Origin: Ruminococcaceae bacterium UBA1405
Lineage (GTDB): Bacteria; Bacillota; Clostridia; Oscillospirales; Ruminococcaceae
NCBI GenBank assembly: GCA_002305685.1
Contig: DBQB01000019.1
Span: 19,878-83,877, forward strand
DNA: 64,000 bases
Reading direction: 5' to 3'
The number at the start of each line of letters is the position of its first letter. The first letter of the stretch is position 1. The position numbers and the translations under genes are program-made. Under the pieces are notes generated by a model. The model did no database searches. It worked only from the letters and a program-made list of their open reading frames with translations, and was not told the DNA's origin. Positions 52,168-61,479 of this stretch are shown one piece after another.

Positions 52168-53538
52168 TTATTTTATGGTCTCTTCCTTTTGATGACGCTT
52201 TCTCCGTTGGCTGCCTGGTCGTGCCAGACACCACAAGCAGGTAAGTCCTGCCGCACAGACCAGCAGCAAGATAAACAGCAGACCCAATCCATTTTGCTGC
52301 TGTGCATCCTCCGTCGTCTGCTGGCTCATGGCCGACTGAACCGGTTCCTGATGAGAGGGGTCGGAAACCTGCTGTAAGGTTAAGCTGACCGGCGCAGACG
52401 CCAACGGCCAAGGCCAGGACTCTCCGTTTTCGTCCTGGTATCTCACAGAAACCTGTAGGCCTCTCTGTTCCCACTGAACCAACTGCTGTTGTTGCGGCAT
52501 TTCCAGATAGACGTCCTCCTCGTCGCATCCGTTGGGGAACAGCAGAGAGAGACTCTCCGCGCTGCCGGAAACGCTCCCCCGACACAACCGGCCTTCTTCA
52601 TCAAAGAAGGAAACCGGATACTCGGTGATTTCCGGTATCGTCACCGTACCCCGACGAAAGTTGGAAAAGCCAAAATCCAACATTTTGCCGGTATCCTGAT
52701 AAGCCACCCTCCAGATATCGTCCGAATCGGATTTGAGTACAATGGCAATCAGCGTCAAATCCCCTTGGCGCGCCACCGTCATCAGACAGGTCCCCGCGCC
52801 AGGCGTCCAGCCGGTTTTCCCGGCAATGACCCTTGAATCATAATACCGGCTGTCCGGCTGCATCATCAGATGGGTATGTTCAAGGGAAAAGGAACCATGC
52901 CTTTCTGTGGCGGCGATCTCATACTCTGACGCCCCCGCGTACGTCAAAAAAGCTTCCTGAGCAAGAGCCGTCTGTGTGAGCCGCGCCAGGTCGTAGGCGG
53001 TAGAATAGTGCTCCTGTGCGGGAAGTCCGTGGGGATTGACAAAATGGGTATCCCACAATTCCAACTCCTGGGCCCGCTGATTCATCTTTTGGGCAAAGCC
53101 TTCGTTGCCGCCGGAAAAATATTCAGCGATCACATTAGCGGCATCGTTGGCGGACGGAAGCATCAATCCATACAGCAGCTCCCGAAGGCTTAGGAATTCT
53201 CCAGCCACCACGTCCATGGTGCTGGAATCCTCCATATCTTCCACCGCCTGCTCCGATACCGATAGCACCGCATCAGGATCCCCCTCCTCGATGGCGATGA
53301 GACAGGTCATAATTTTGGTCAAACTTGCGGGCTCCATCTGCTGGTGAATGTTTTTCCCATAAAGGATCTGGCCGGTGGAAGCGTCCAGCAACACAGCTGC
53401 CTCGCCGTAAATGGACGGCTGCTGTGGTACCGCAGCATTCACCTTGGTACCAAGCGCAAAACACACGCTGCAAAATGCCAGCGCCACCGTCAAAATACGA
53501 AGGTAAAAACGTGACCATGATTTTCTAGAATGATACAA
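52168..53538 (-). CDS. D-alanyl-D-alanine carboxypeptidase (PBP5 family)
   Basis: A 456-residue penicillin-binding protein trimming pentapeptide side chains of peptidoglycan. A signal sequence (FYLRILTVALAFCSVCFALG) precedes the active-site motifs Ser72-x-x-Lys75 (EPASLTKIM), Ser129-x-Asn131 (LPSAND) and Lys-Thr-Gly (VIAGKTGW) at 241-243. A C-terminal hydrophobic segment (LGLLFILLLVCAAGLTCLWC) near residue 420 anchors it. Start is the TTG at 53538 after AAGGAGG; a TTG three bases upstream is an alternative, and the ATG at 53589 is too far up. Confidence 0.94.
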   Translation of the reverse strand: MYHSRKSWSRFYLRILTVALAFCSVCFALGTKVNAAVPQQPSIYGEAAVLLDASTGQILYGKNIHQQMEPASLTKIMTCLIAIEEGDPDAVLSVSEQAVEDMEDSSTMDVVAGEFLSLRELLYGLMLPSANDAANVIAEYFSGGNEGFAQKMNQRAQELELWDTHFVNPHGLPAQEHYSTAYDLARLTQTALAQEAFLTYAGASEYEIAATERHGSFSLEHTHLMMQPDSRYYDSRVIAGKTGWTPGAGTCLMTVARQGDLTLIAIVLKSDSDDIWRVAYQDTGKMLDFGFSNFRRGTVTIPEITEYPVSFFDEEGRLCRGSVSGSAESLSLLFPNGCDEEDVYLEMPQQQQLVQWEQRGLQVSVRYQDENGESWPWPLASAPVSLTLQQVSDPSHQEPVQSAMSQQTTEDAQQQNGLGLLFILLLVCAAGLTCLWCLARPGSQRRKRHQKEETIK

Positions 53539-53618
53539 CAAGATACCTCCTTGCGAAACCAAGCGCTCCCCTACACCATGTTTCGCCATCCATTCATCCG
53601 TTTCGACTTACAAAGAAT

Positions 53619-53647
53619 ATTATAATATACCCAAGAGATACAGGCAA
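53619..53647 (-). promoter_or_regulatory. Promoter of the carboxypeptidase gene
   Basis: On the minus strand TTGCCT (53642-53647), 17 bases, TATAAT (53619-53624). Drives the carboxypeptidase and amidase-lipoprotein pair. Confidence 0.7.
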
Positions 53648-53806
53648 GCATCACATTCCTTCAAGGCTTAGCTTATCCTAAGATTCTTCCTTCCCCCTTT
53701 TTCAATATACCCTAGAAATAAATTTTCCCTTACAACCGGTTGACCCTTCTCAAAAAATTATGCGGCCTTTATATCCGTCATACCGGCTCCTATCCCCATG
53801 ACAAAG

Positions 53807-53846
53807 AAAAAGGATCCCACAACATTCTTGCAGGATCCCTTTTTTA
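53807..53846 (-). terminator. Terminator of the ABC operon
   Basis: Minus-strand stem AAAGGGATCC...GGATCCTTTTT, with GGATCC on both arms, followed by T5. It ends the three-gene ABC transcript. Confidence 0.85.
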
Positions 53847-53853
53847 AATCGTC

Positions 53854-55215
53854 CTATTCATTTTTGATAGCTTCCAGTGCGCTGATCTTTACCGCACGAT
53901 TGGCAGGATAAAACCCGGAGATAAGTCCGATCAGGGTAGAAAACAGCAGCGAAAGCAGTACAAGCCAGATGGGAATGATGGAAGTTTTCACCATCTCCCC
54001 CCCTGCATAATAATATCCACCGCCCAGAGATAGACCTGTCCCAAACACATTGATGATATAACTGATGATGTAGCTGAAGATAATTCCCACCACACCGCCA
54101 AGGAAACCGATGGTTCCGGCTTCCATCAAAAAGACGCTGCGGATATTGCTGACCATACAGCCCAAAACCTTCATCACACCGATCTCCCGGGTTCTTTCAT
54201 AGATGGACATCACCATGGTGTTTGCAATGCTCAGCGCAGCAACCAGCATGGAAATTGCTCCAAGGCCGCCCAGTGTCATCTGGGTTTGCCTGGCCTGTTC
54301 CTCCATGGGTTTACGAATATCCTCCATACTGTAGGTATCGTACCCCATCTCTTTGATGGCATTCTGTACTTCCTCCACATACTTCATATCGGTAACCTTT
54401 ACTTTTACAGAAGTATAACCGGTATCGGAGTTGGGGTCGGTTTTAATGCCGTTGAGTTTATTGTATTTGGCCTCCAGCTCCTTGAGCTGGGTAACGCTGA
54501 TAAAGACGCCGTATCCGGTTTCATAGCCTTTGGAGGAATCCATCTCCAAAATTCCGGTACCTCTCACCTTTACATCGATGGTGTTTCCACCCTCCTCCGT
54601 ATTATTGATACGCAGCGTCATCTTATCTTTTTCAATATCCACATACGGATCCGGCATATCTTCCCCATCGCTCATCCAATACTGAACCGTATTGTTGCGC
54701 TTTTTGCGGGTATCCCTAAAATCATAGGGGGTATAATATCCCATCAGGATTTCGATGGTATCCCTCTGGGTACTGCTGAGAAAATTGCCCGATTTGAGGG
54801 TATAACCCAATTTCTCCAGCGCCTCCGGATAGACGCCCACCACCTGATACATATCCAGCTGATACCGGTCCCCGTTTCCGGAAACCAGTGTGAAAGCGCC
54901 CCAGGCACTGGGGTTGTAGAAAGGGGTTACCACTTCCACATGATCCATCGCCTGTATGGTACGCAGAGCCGCATCATCCAGCTTGAGAGTTTCCCCCGTT
55001 GAGGTGCGCCCGCTGTAGTTGTTCACATCGATGATGGTCAGATCTCCCATCTGCGCCAACATGGCATCCTGACTGGCTTGCATACCGACGCCCAGAGAAA
55101 TCATCACCACAATGGCACAGGTGCCAATGATAACACCGGTTATGGTCAGCAGGGTACGCACCTTACGCCGAAACAGGTTTTGCAGACACATGATGATCTG
55201 ATCAGAAATCTTCAT
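53854..55215 (-). CDS. ABC transporter permease (MacB/FtsX type)
   Basis: A 453-residue permease with one N-terminal span (residues about 18-40, VRTLLTITGVIIGTCAIVVM), a large extracytoplasmic domain with YYTPYDFRDTRKKRNN-type loops, and three C-terminal spans (AISMLVAALSIANTMVMSIY...TREIGVMKVLGC and ending IGLISGFYPANRAVKISALE). This is the MacB core architecture used for exporting or mechanotransmission. The start overlaps the previous gene by 14 bases. Its partners are the ATPase and the NEW3-like protein encoded just upstream. Confidence 0.92.
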   Translation of the reverse strand: MKISDQIIMCLQNLFRRKVRTLLTITGVIIGTCAIVVMISLGVGMQASQDAMLAQMGDLTIIDVNNYSGRTSTGETLKLDDAALRTIQAMDHVEVVTPFYNPSAWGAFTLVSGNGDRYQLDMYQVVGVYPEALEKLGYTLKSGNFLSSTQRDTIEILMGYYTPYDFRDTRKKRNNTVQYWMSDGEDMPDPYVDIEKDKMTLRINNTEEGGNTIDVKVRGTGILEMDSSKGYETGYGVFISVTQLKELEAKYNKLNGIKTDPNSDTGYTSVKVKVTDMKYVEEVQNAIKEMGYDTYSMEDIRKPMEEQARQTQMTLGGLGAISMLVAALSIANTMVMSIYERTREIGVMKVLGCMVSNIRSVFLMEAGTIGFLGGVVGIIFSYIISYIINVFGTGLSLGGGYYYAGGEMVKTSIIPIWLVLLSLLFSTLIGLISGFYPANRAVKISALEAIKNE

Positions 55216-56998
55216 CCTCTTCCTCCTGCTTCTTCTTGGCAGCCTTCACTTTCTTGGTCACAACCACCGCTACAACGATTACCACCACGACGCCGCCAAC
55301 GCCAATGGCCAGCCAGCCCCAAAAAGGCATCACAAAACCTTCGTCCACCGGCTCCATCATACCGGGATCCATGGGAACATCGTAGACCGGCATCTCCATC
55401 ACTTCCACAGTAAATTCCTTGGTAATCTCCCGCTGGGTGCCGTTGGAATCCTCATAGGTCAGCAGAACGGTACCGTTCATCTGCCCCGGTTCCAATGCTT
55501 GCAGCGTAAAGTCTGCGGAATTTTCTGCGCCGGGCTGCAGGTTGCCAATATACTGGCTCTGTCCAGGATTGGCCATATTGCCGGAAATCTCAGCAGAGAT
55601 GTTGCGCACTTCGGTCGTGCCTTTGTTGATAAAGGTAACCTCAATCATATTTTCGTCCCCGGCATACATCATTTGGGGCGGCTCCAGGTCGTTGACAAAA
55701 AACCGATCCTGCTGAATCACGGGGATGGCAATGCTTTCCTGGGTATTTCCTTCTTTACGGGTGGATTGATCCAGATATTGATAGGAGAATTTGATATCAA
55801 TGGCATGAGAGCCGGGGTCGGCGTTCGCCTTGGCCCGGAAGGTAATCAACTGCTCCGAGGAAGCACCGGCGCTCAGGGAAGCGATGTAAAGGGTATTGGA
55901 GGAGCTGGTGATGGCCAACGCTTCCGGCGCCGTGATGGCTACCAGGATATTTTCCACCGGCAGATAACCGGTATTTTTGATAGAGAAACGCAGATCAAAG
56001 GTATCCCCCGCAACCACATCCTGGCTGCCGTAATCATACTGTTCCACAATCAGGAAAGGAGTTGCAGCAGCGGTATCGCTCCCGTCCTCCGATTTCCCGG
56101 TACCTTCCACATAGATGTTGTATGTATTTTCCACCGTATATTTCTGAGTTTCCTCATCATCGTAGTAATCTACCTTGACGGTGATGGGATAATAACCGGA
56201 CGCCAGGCTGTCCTTTGCCTGCAACTGGTATTTTACCGCTTTGGTATAGCTTTCCGGCCCGGAATAGGAAGCACGTTCATACTGAAGGTTACGCGTTACC
56301 ATACCGTCCACCACTGCAAAGGCCTCACTGGAAACGGAAATGGTACCCACCCGAGCGGAGATAGCGGTTTTGTAGTAGGAGAGCAGTACCGCCAGGGTGA
56401 TGGTATCCCCTTCCTTGCAGGAGTCGGGGGTGGTGGAACCAATCTCAATGTCCATGCGGGGCTGGGCCACAGAACCTTCAATCTCGGTATAGATATCTCC
56501 GTTGGTAGAAGGCACCGTAATGGTGCTTACCCGGCTGCTGACATTGAAAGTAAGCGTACGGTTATAGCTTTCATCATCCACTTGGAATGTAACATCCATG
56601 GTATAACTGCCCTCTTCGGCAGTATCTGCAACATCCAAAGTAACGGTTTTAGAAGCCTGACCTCCACCAGTCAGTTTGAAATCCGAGATACTATTCGTAA
56701 CAAAAATATCACTGCCATCGCAGCTCACTTCAATGTTGGTGATTTCTTTTTCAGAAGAATACCGACTATAAAAGGTTATCCGAACGTCATTCTCCCTGCC
56801 AGGACGGATCGTGGAACTTGCAGCGGAAAGATAGATGCTTCCCGCAGAATTCTGTACACCGCCAGCCAAATCGCTAGCATACACCCGCGTCATGCTGCTC
56901 AGCGCCGAGGCAAATACTCCCAGCACCATAACCGCTGCCAACAGCAGCGGCACCACACGTTTGACCATCTGTCTGTGTTTGGTTTTCATCTTTATCAT
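55202..56998 (-). CDS. Large extracellular protein with NEW3/S-layer-like repeats
   Basis: A 598-residue membrane-anchored protein. A signal-anchor (VVPLLLAAVMVLGVFASALSS) is followed by about 520 extracellular residues with several beta-sandwich, CARDB/NEW3-like units: RPGRENDVRITFYS, SFTVNVSSRV-type junctions, YDYGSQDVVAGDTFDLRFSI and MYAGDENMIEVTFINKGT. A second span (FWGWLAIGVGGVVVVIVVAV) near the C-terminus is followed by a lysine/glutamate tail. It occupies the place a HlyD-like fusion protein has in MacAB. Start ATG 56998 follows AGGAGG; its gene overlaps the ATPase stop. Confidence 0.8.
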   Translation of the reverse strand: MIKMKTKHRQMVKRVVPLLLAAVMVLGVFASALSSMTRVYASDLAGGVQNSAGSIYLSAASSTIRPGRENDVRITFYSRYSSEKEITNIEVSCDGSDIFVTNSISDFKLTGGGQASKTVTLDVADTAEEGSYTMDVTFQVDDESYNRTLTFNVSSRVSTITVPSTNGDIYTEIEGSVAQPRMDIEIGSTTPDSCKEGDTITLAVLLSYYKTAISARVGTISVSSEAFAVVDGMVTRNLQYERASYSGPESYTKAVKYQLQAKDSLASGYYPITVKVDYYDDEETQKYTVENTYNIYVEGTGKSEDGSDTAAATPFLIVEQYDYGSQDVVAGDTFDLRFSIKNTGYLPVENILVAITAPEALAITSSSNTLYIASLSAGASSEQLITFRAKANADPGSHAIDIKFSYQYLDQSTRKEGNTQESIAIPVIQQDRFFVNDLEPPQMMYAGDENMIEVTFINKGTTEVRNISAEISGNMANPGQSQYIGNLQPGAENSADFTLQALEPGQMNGTVLLTYEDSNGTQREITKEFTVEVMEMPVYDVPMDPGMMEPVDEGFVMPFWGWLAIGVGGVVVVIVVAVVVTKKVKAAKKKQEEEDEDF

Positions 56999-57906
56999 TG
57001 CAATACCCCTCCTGTTGTTTGCTTCGTCTGCTGCGTTTCCAACGCCTGTACCTCTTCTTCCGGAAGTTCTTCCGGGGACGGCGCCACCGGGTCCTTTGCA
57101 GATTCTTGCGGCAACGTCTGATCCTGCCCCACAACCTCAGCCGCAGCGTTTTCCTCTTGTTCCTGTTGATAAAGCGCCTCATGAAATTCGGATATCGGCT
57201 GTACAGAATCCAAGATTGAATGATTCTTTACATCACTGACAACCTCACCATCAATCAGCGTAATGATGCGGTCGGCATAAGAGGCAATTTCCTGATCGTG
57301 GGTCACCAGCACCAGCGTCATCTGATACTGCCGGCAAATCTCCACCATAATATTCATGACTTCCTTGGTGGTTTTGCTGTCCAGGTTTCCCGTAGGTTCA
57401 TCTGCAAATACAATCTCTGGTTTACAGACAAAAGCACGGGCGATACCCACACGCTGCTGCTGTCCGCCAGACATCTGCGTCGGCCGGTGTTTCATTCTCT
57501 TTTCCAGTCCCACCCGCCGCAGCATCTCCGCAGCCTGTTTATTGCGCTTGTGTTTGGAAACACCGCGAAAGAGTAACGGCATCCCCACATTTTCCAGTGC
57601 CGTCAACGCTGGTAACAGGTTATAGGACTGAAAGATAAAGCCAATATGCCGCTGCCGCAGCTTAGCCAACTGTTTTTCATTCATCTGGGCAATGTCGTGT
57701 TTTCCCAGGTAAACATGTCCCCTGGTTGGCTTTTCCAGTCCTGCCAACATATTCAGCAGCGTGGATTTACCGGAACCGGAAGTGCCCAGAATACAACAGA
57801 TTTCTCCTTTATGTATATCCAGGTTGATGTTTGCCAGTGCTATAACCTTTTCTGTCCCCAGACGGTAGACTTTTCGCAGATTTTCAACCTTGATGATGGT
57901 ATCCAA
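56995..57906 (-). CDS. ABC transporter ATP-binding protein
   Basis: A 303-residue ATPase. Walker A CILGTSGSGKSTLLNML near residue 43, Q-loop region GFIFQSYNLLPALT, ABC signature QMSGGQQQRVGIARAF, Walker B IVFADEPTGNLDSKTT and the His-switch LVTHDQEIA are the MacB/LolD type. The last 75 residues (EFHEALYQQEQEENAAAEVVGQ...) form a Gln/Glu/Pro-rich tail unlike the family core. Start is TTG 57906, nine bases after AGGAAGG; the ATG at 58011 has none. The stop TGA overlaps the following gene start. Confidence 0.92.
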   Translation of the reverse strand: MDTIIKVENLRKVYRLGTEKVIALANINLDIHKGEICCILGTSGSGKSTLLNMLAGLEKPTRGHVYLGKHDIAQMNEKQLAKLRQRHIGFIFQSYNLLPALTALENVGMPLLFRGVSKHKRNKQAAEMLRRVGLEKRMKHRPTQMSGGQQQRVGIARAFVCKPEIVFADEPTGNLDSKTTKEVMNIMVEICRQYQMTLVLVTHDQEIASYADRIITLIDGEVVSDVKNHSILDSVQPISEFHEALYQQEQEENAAAEVVGQDQTLPQESAKDPVAPSPEELPEEEVQALETQQTKQTTGGVLQ

Positions 57907-58062
57907 ATTTTCCCGCCTTCCTATTTTACGCCGGAACGGTTTGACCGCCTTGCAACAGTCAACCCGCAAAGTTTGGCGTTCTCTGTCCTTGTAGTGTATC
58001 AAACACCGCAATTTGTTGCATAGCCATAAAAAGGTTTTAGGATTGTCCGAAATGGGATCTTG

Positions 58063-58107
58063 AAAAAAACGGCGCCGGAATATACCCTTCTACCATATTC
58101 CAGCGCC
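58063..58107 (-). terminator. clpE terminator
   Basis: GGCGC-C-GGAATAT pairs with ATATTCC-A-GCGCC (58071-58107, one mismatch), followed on the minus strand by T7 (58063-58069). Confidence 0.88.
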
Positions 58108-58194
58108 AAAGATTTCAGAACAGCCTCTCAAAACTTTTTATCCATCCTGCTTCACGGAACAACAACCCGATTTTCCAACCGCTTTGATCCCGTC

Positions 58195-60525
58195 TCAAAG
58201 GGTGGCAAGTTCCAGTCGATCTTCCTTTGCCAATACCTTAACGGCGCCAGGCATATCCTCGCCCCGCTCCACCAGCAACATGGCCAGCGGATCTTCCACC
58301 TCGCGGCGAATCACGCGGCGCAGCGATCTGGCGCCGCTGGATTTGTCAGCAAAAGCTTTTTTCGCAATCAGTGCAGTTGCGGCCGCGTCGTAACCAAAAG
58401 CAATTCCCTTTTCTTCCATGGGTTCTTTCAGTTCGTCCAGCAACAGCCCCGCAATCTGAACATAATCGTTTTCATCCAACGCCCGGAACGGCACAATCTC
58501 ATCCACGCGCCCCAAAAATTCCGGCCGCAGAAATTCGGATAGCGCCTTGATGGATTTCTCTCTGGCTGCCTGATCGGCGGTTTTTGCAAACCCCAGAGAA
58601 CCCTCCTTCCGCTCGCTTCCGGCGTTGGAGGTCATCACAATCAGAGCGTTCTCAAAGGAAACCCTGCGTCCTTGGGAATCGGTGATCCTTCCCTCATCCA
58701 AAATCTGCAGCAGAATATTCATCACATCCGGATGTGCCTTTTCAATCTCATCAAAGAGCACCACCGAATAAGGACGGCGGCGGATTTTTTCGGTGAGCTG
58801 TCCCGCCTCATCGTATCCGATGTATCCGGGAGGGGATCCGATCAGCTTGGAAACGGTGTGCTTTTCCATATATTCCGACATATCCAACCGAATCAGCGGC
58901 TCAGTGGAATCAAACAGTTCCTCCGACAAGGTTTTCACCAGTTCGGTTTTCCCCACCCCGGTGGGACCCACAAAGATAAAGGATGCAGGACGGCGACGGG
59001 AGGAGAGCTGTACCCGCGAACGGCGCACCGCCTTCGCCACCAATGAGATGGCCTCGTCCTGTCCAATGACCCGCTTTTTCAGCACCTGCTCCAGATTGGC
59101 CATCCGTTTCATTTCGCTTTGATGGATCTTTGCGGCAGGGATACCGGTCCAGATTTCAATCACCGCCGCCAGATGTTCCAGCGTCACCGGACAATCCACA
59201 GCGTTTCTGCGCAGTTCTTCCTCTCTGCCCTCGCAGCGCAGCTGTTCCGCTTTCATGCGGGCCAGTTTTTCATAATCCACCTCGCTCTGGGATTGAGCTT
59301 CCTGAATCTGATCGGTCAAACGCATCAGTCGCCCCTGAACCGCATCGTACTCCGCCAGCGTCTGATTTTTCAGCGTGGCATAGGAGCAAGCTTCGTCCAT
59401 CAGATCGATGGCTTTATCCGGCAGAAAACGATCGGTGATATACCGCTCCGAAAGCCGGGCGCACATCTCCACCGTTTCGTCCGGCAGAAGCACCCGATGG
59501 AACTGCTCATAGTATTTGCGAATGCCCTTGAGCACCTGAATGGTGTCGGCGACGGTAGGTTCCTCCACCGTAACCGGCTGAAAACGCCGCTCCAGCGCAG
59601 CATCCTTTTCGATATATTTGCGGTACTCGGCAAAGGTGGTGGCTCCGATCACCTGCAGCTCGCCTCGGGAGAGCGCCGGCTTGAGGATGTTGGCGGCGTT
59701 CATGGAGCCCTCCGAATCCCCTGCTCCCACCAGGTTGTGAACCTCATCGATGAAAAGGATGATGTTTCCTTCCCGTTTCACCTCGTCCACCAAACCTTTG
59801 ACACGGCTCTCGAATTGACCGCGGAACTGGGTCCCCGCCACCAAAGCGGCTAGGTCCAACAAAAATACCTCTTTTTCCTGAAGCCGTGCTGGAACATTTC
59901 CCTGGGCAATACGCAGCGCCAATCCTTCCACGATTGCCGTTTTGCCCACGCCAGGCTCACCGATCAGACACGGATTGTTTTTGGTCCGGCGTCCCAAAAT
60001 CTGAAGCAGGCGCTCGGTTTCCCGATCGCGTCCAATGATGTTGTCCAACCGTCCTTCCTTGGCTTTGGCGGTCAGGTTTTCACAGAAATTGTCCAGATAT
60101 TTGCGGCGGCTGCGGCGCGGCTTGCGCCCTTCCTCGCGGGAAGGAGCAAAATCCCCCTGAGGTTGGGAGTCCTGAGACCTGGCAGGCTGCTGAGGCTGAG
60201 GTTCCAAAGCGGAATCTTTCGCAGCAATCTCCCCCTTCTCTCCGTCTTCCGGTTTGGAGAAAAGCTGCTGGAAAAAAGGCGGCATCGACTGGGCGCCGCC
60301 CATCTCAAAGGCATTTTCCCCCAGCTGATCCAGCTGATCGTCCATTGCGTCAATCGCCTCATCGGTCAGGCCCATCTTTTCCATCATCTCATTGATGGGC
60401 TGCACCCCCAGCTCCTTGGCGCATTTCAGGCAGAGCCCTTCATTGCTGATATTGTTGCTGCCATCCATCTTGGTCAGAAAGATCACAGCCATCCGCTTTT
60501 TACAACGGCTACACATCAGATTCAT
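58195..60525 (-). CDS. clpE: ClpE-type ATP-dependent unfoldase
   Basis: A 776-residue Clp/Hsp100 ATPase feeding proteins to ClpP. An N-terminal zinc finger MCSRCKKRM...GLCLKCAKELG (CxxC-x-CxxC) replaces the usual double Clp-N domain, the ClpE hallmark. Two AAA+ modules follow: Walker A CLIGEPGVGKT at about residue 185 and FVGPTGVGKTELV at about residue 515, with Walker B ILFIDEVHNL and VVLFDEIEKAHPD and sensor motifs. Between them is a coiled middle domain. Start is the ATG at 60525; a TTG at 60546 gives no ribosome site. clpP is not in the window. Confidence 0.93.
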   Translation of the reverse strand: MNLMCSRCKKRMAVIFLTKMDGSNNISNEGLCLKCAKELGVQPINEMMEKMGLTDEAIDAMDDQLDQLGENAFEMGGAQSMPPFFQQLFSKPEDGEKGEIAAKDSALEPQPQQPARSQDSQPQGDFAPSREEGRKPRRSRRKYLDNFCENLTAKAKEGRLDNIIGRDRETERLLQILGRRTKNNPCLIGEPGVGKTAIVEGLALRIAQGNVPARLQEKEVFLLDLAALVAGTQFRGQFESRVKGLVDEVKREGNIILFIDEVHNLVGAGDSEGSMNAANILKPALSRGELQVIGATTFAEYRKYIEKDAALERRFQPVTVEEPTVADTIQVLKGIRKYYEQFHRVLLPDETVEMCARLSERYITDRFLPDKAIDLMDEACSYATLKNQTLAEYDAVQGRLMRLTDQIQEAQSQSEVDYEKLARMKAEQLRCEGREEELRRNAVDCPVTLEHLAAVIEIWTGIPAAKIHQSEMKRMANLEQVLKKRVIGQDEAISLVAKAVRRSRVQLSSRRRPASFIFVGPTGVGKTELVKTLSEELFDSTEPLIRLDMSEYMEKHTVSKLIGSPPGYIGYDEAGQLTEKIRRRPYSVVLFDEIEKAHPDVMNILLQILDEGRITDSQGRRVSFENALIVMTSNAGSERKEGSLGFAKTADQAAREKSIKALSEFLRPEFLGRVDEIVPFRALDENDYVQIAGLLLDELKEPMEEKGIAFGYDAAATALIAKKAFADKSSGARSLRRVIRREVEDPLAMLLVERGEDMPGAVKVLAKEDRLELATL

Positions 60526-60725
60526 TCTTCGTTTCACCTCTAGCAAAAGAGACGGATTTTTCCGTCCCGTACATTCTATTTAGTTACCAAACCCTCCGAT
60601 GGGTAGAATAACCCACCAGCATTATAGCGCAATACTATTACCATTTTATGACGATAGTATGACCCACTGGCCAACATAAAGGGATTTTCCCCCACTGTTT
60701 TTTGTGGGATAACCTTCTATTCTGC

Positions 60726-61436
60726 TTAGCGCAACAGCGGATTATACTGGTATAATTTAGATAGGATATTGCTGGAACGCACCGTATCGGAGCATAGCCA
60801 CGGAATGGAGTCATTGGTCAGAGTAAAAATCAGATGAAGCACTGTGGTAAACGCAAAGACCAACAAAATAGCCTCCACAAATCCCACCATGCCGCCCAAA
60901 AAACTGTTGGCGGGTCCAATCACCGGCAGATGTCGCAGCTCCCGCAGAAGTCCTGAAAGGACATGAACCAAAAACAACAGAAAGGAAAACAAAATTAAAA
61001 ACAGAATAATTTGCATCAGACCTACAACAGTAGGGCCCAAAATCAAATCGGTAAAGCTCTCTGTGAGATCCATTGCGCCTGTGGCAAGCTCCGTCTCAAA
61101 ACGCGAGGTCACCTGATCCAGCTGAAAAGAAAGAGAGTTGCTCAGCACTCTGGGAAGCTCCCCAATCACCTTCTCCAGCTCCTCCCCCAGCTGCTCCATG
61201 GTAAAGTTGGCGTCAATGGTGCCACGCACCCATTTGAGCAGGGTGGGGCGAAGCACCGCGTCAAAAATCCACTGTGCCAACAGTTTTCCCAAAATCCATG
61301 CCCCGATCAGGGATGCAATATATCCCACCAGATCGACCATTGCCGCCACAAACCCTTTGCGGGCTGCCTGTAACACCACCACAAAAACTGCAATCATCAG
61401 CAAAACGTCCAACAAGATGGGCATCCACTGCGTCAT
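60726..61436 (-). CDS. CvpA family membrane protein
   Basis: A 236-residue protein with four hydrophobic segments: LLDVLLMIAVFVVVLQAARK and LVGYIASLIGAWILGKLLA at the N-terminus, then IILFLILFSFLLFLV and PANSFLGGMVGFVEAILLVF. This matches the colicin V production protein family; the exact role is unknown. Between the pairs is a soluble helical loop. It is followed after 180 bases by clpE and preceded by the DUF5711 gene. ATG 61436 follows GGATG-type purines. Confidence 0.85.
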   Translation of the reverse strand: MTQWMPILLDVLLMIAVFVVVLQAARKGFVAAMVDLVGYIASLIGAWILGKLLAQWIFDAVLRPTLLKWVRGTIDANFTMEQLGEELEKVIGELPRVLSNSLSFQLDQVTSRFETELATGAMDLTESFTDLILGPTVVGLMQIILFLILFSFLLFLVHVLSGLLRELRHLPVIGPANSFLGGMVGFVEAILLVFAFTTVLHLIFTLTNDSIPWLCSDTVRSSNILSKLYQYNPLLR

Positions 61437-61479
61437 ATCCTATCATCCCTTTCCCCAAAGCCAGGCACGGCAAAATTTC

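Larger units (their letters stand above)
53539..53853. other. Intergenic region before the carboxypeptidase
   Basis: About 315 bases. It holds the carboxypeptidase promoter (53619-53647) and, near its right end, the terminator of the ABC operon (53807-53846). Otherwise AT-rich with a direct ACCGGTT-like stretch; no gene is seen. Confidence 0.6.

Noticed and set aside
55499..57121. 540-codon plus-strand frame opposite the ABC genes
   Set aside because: Antisense shadow; no domain or ribosome site.
60647..60663. CtsR operator before clpE
   Set aside because: Repeat period is 11 not 10 and the heptads differ from RGTCAAA; kept only as a weak finding.
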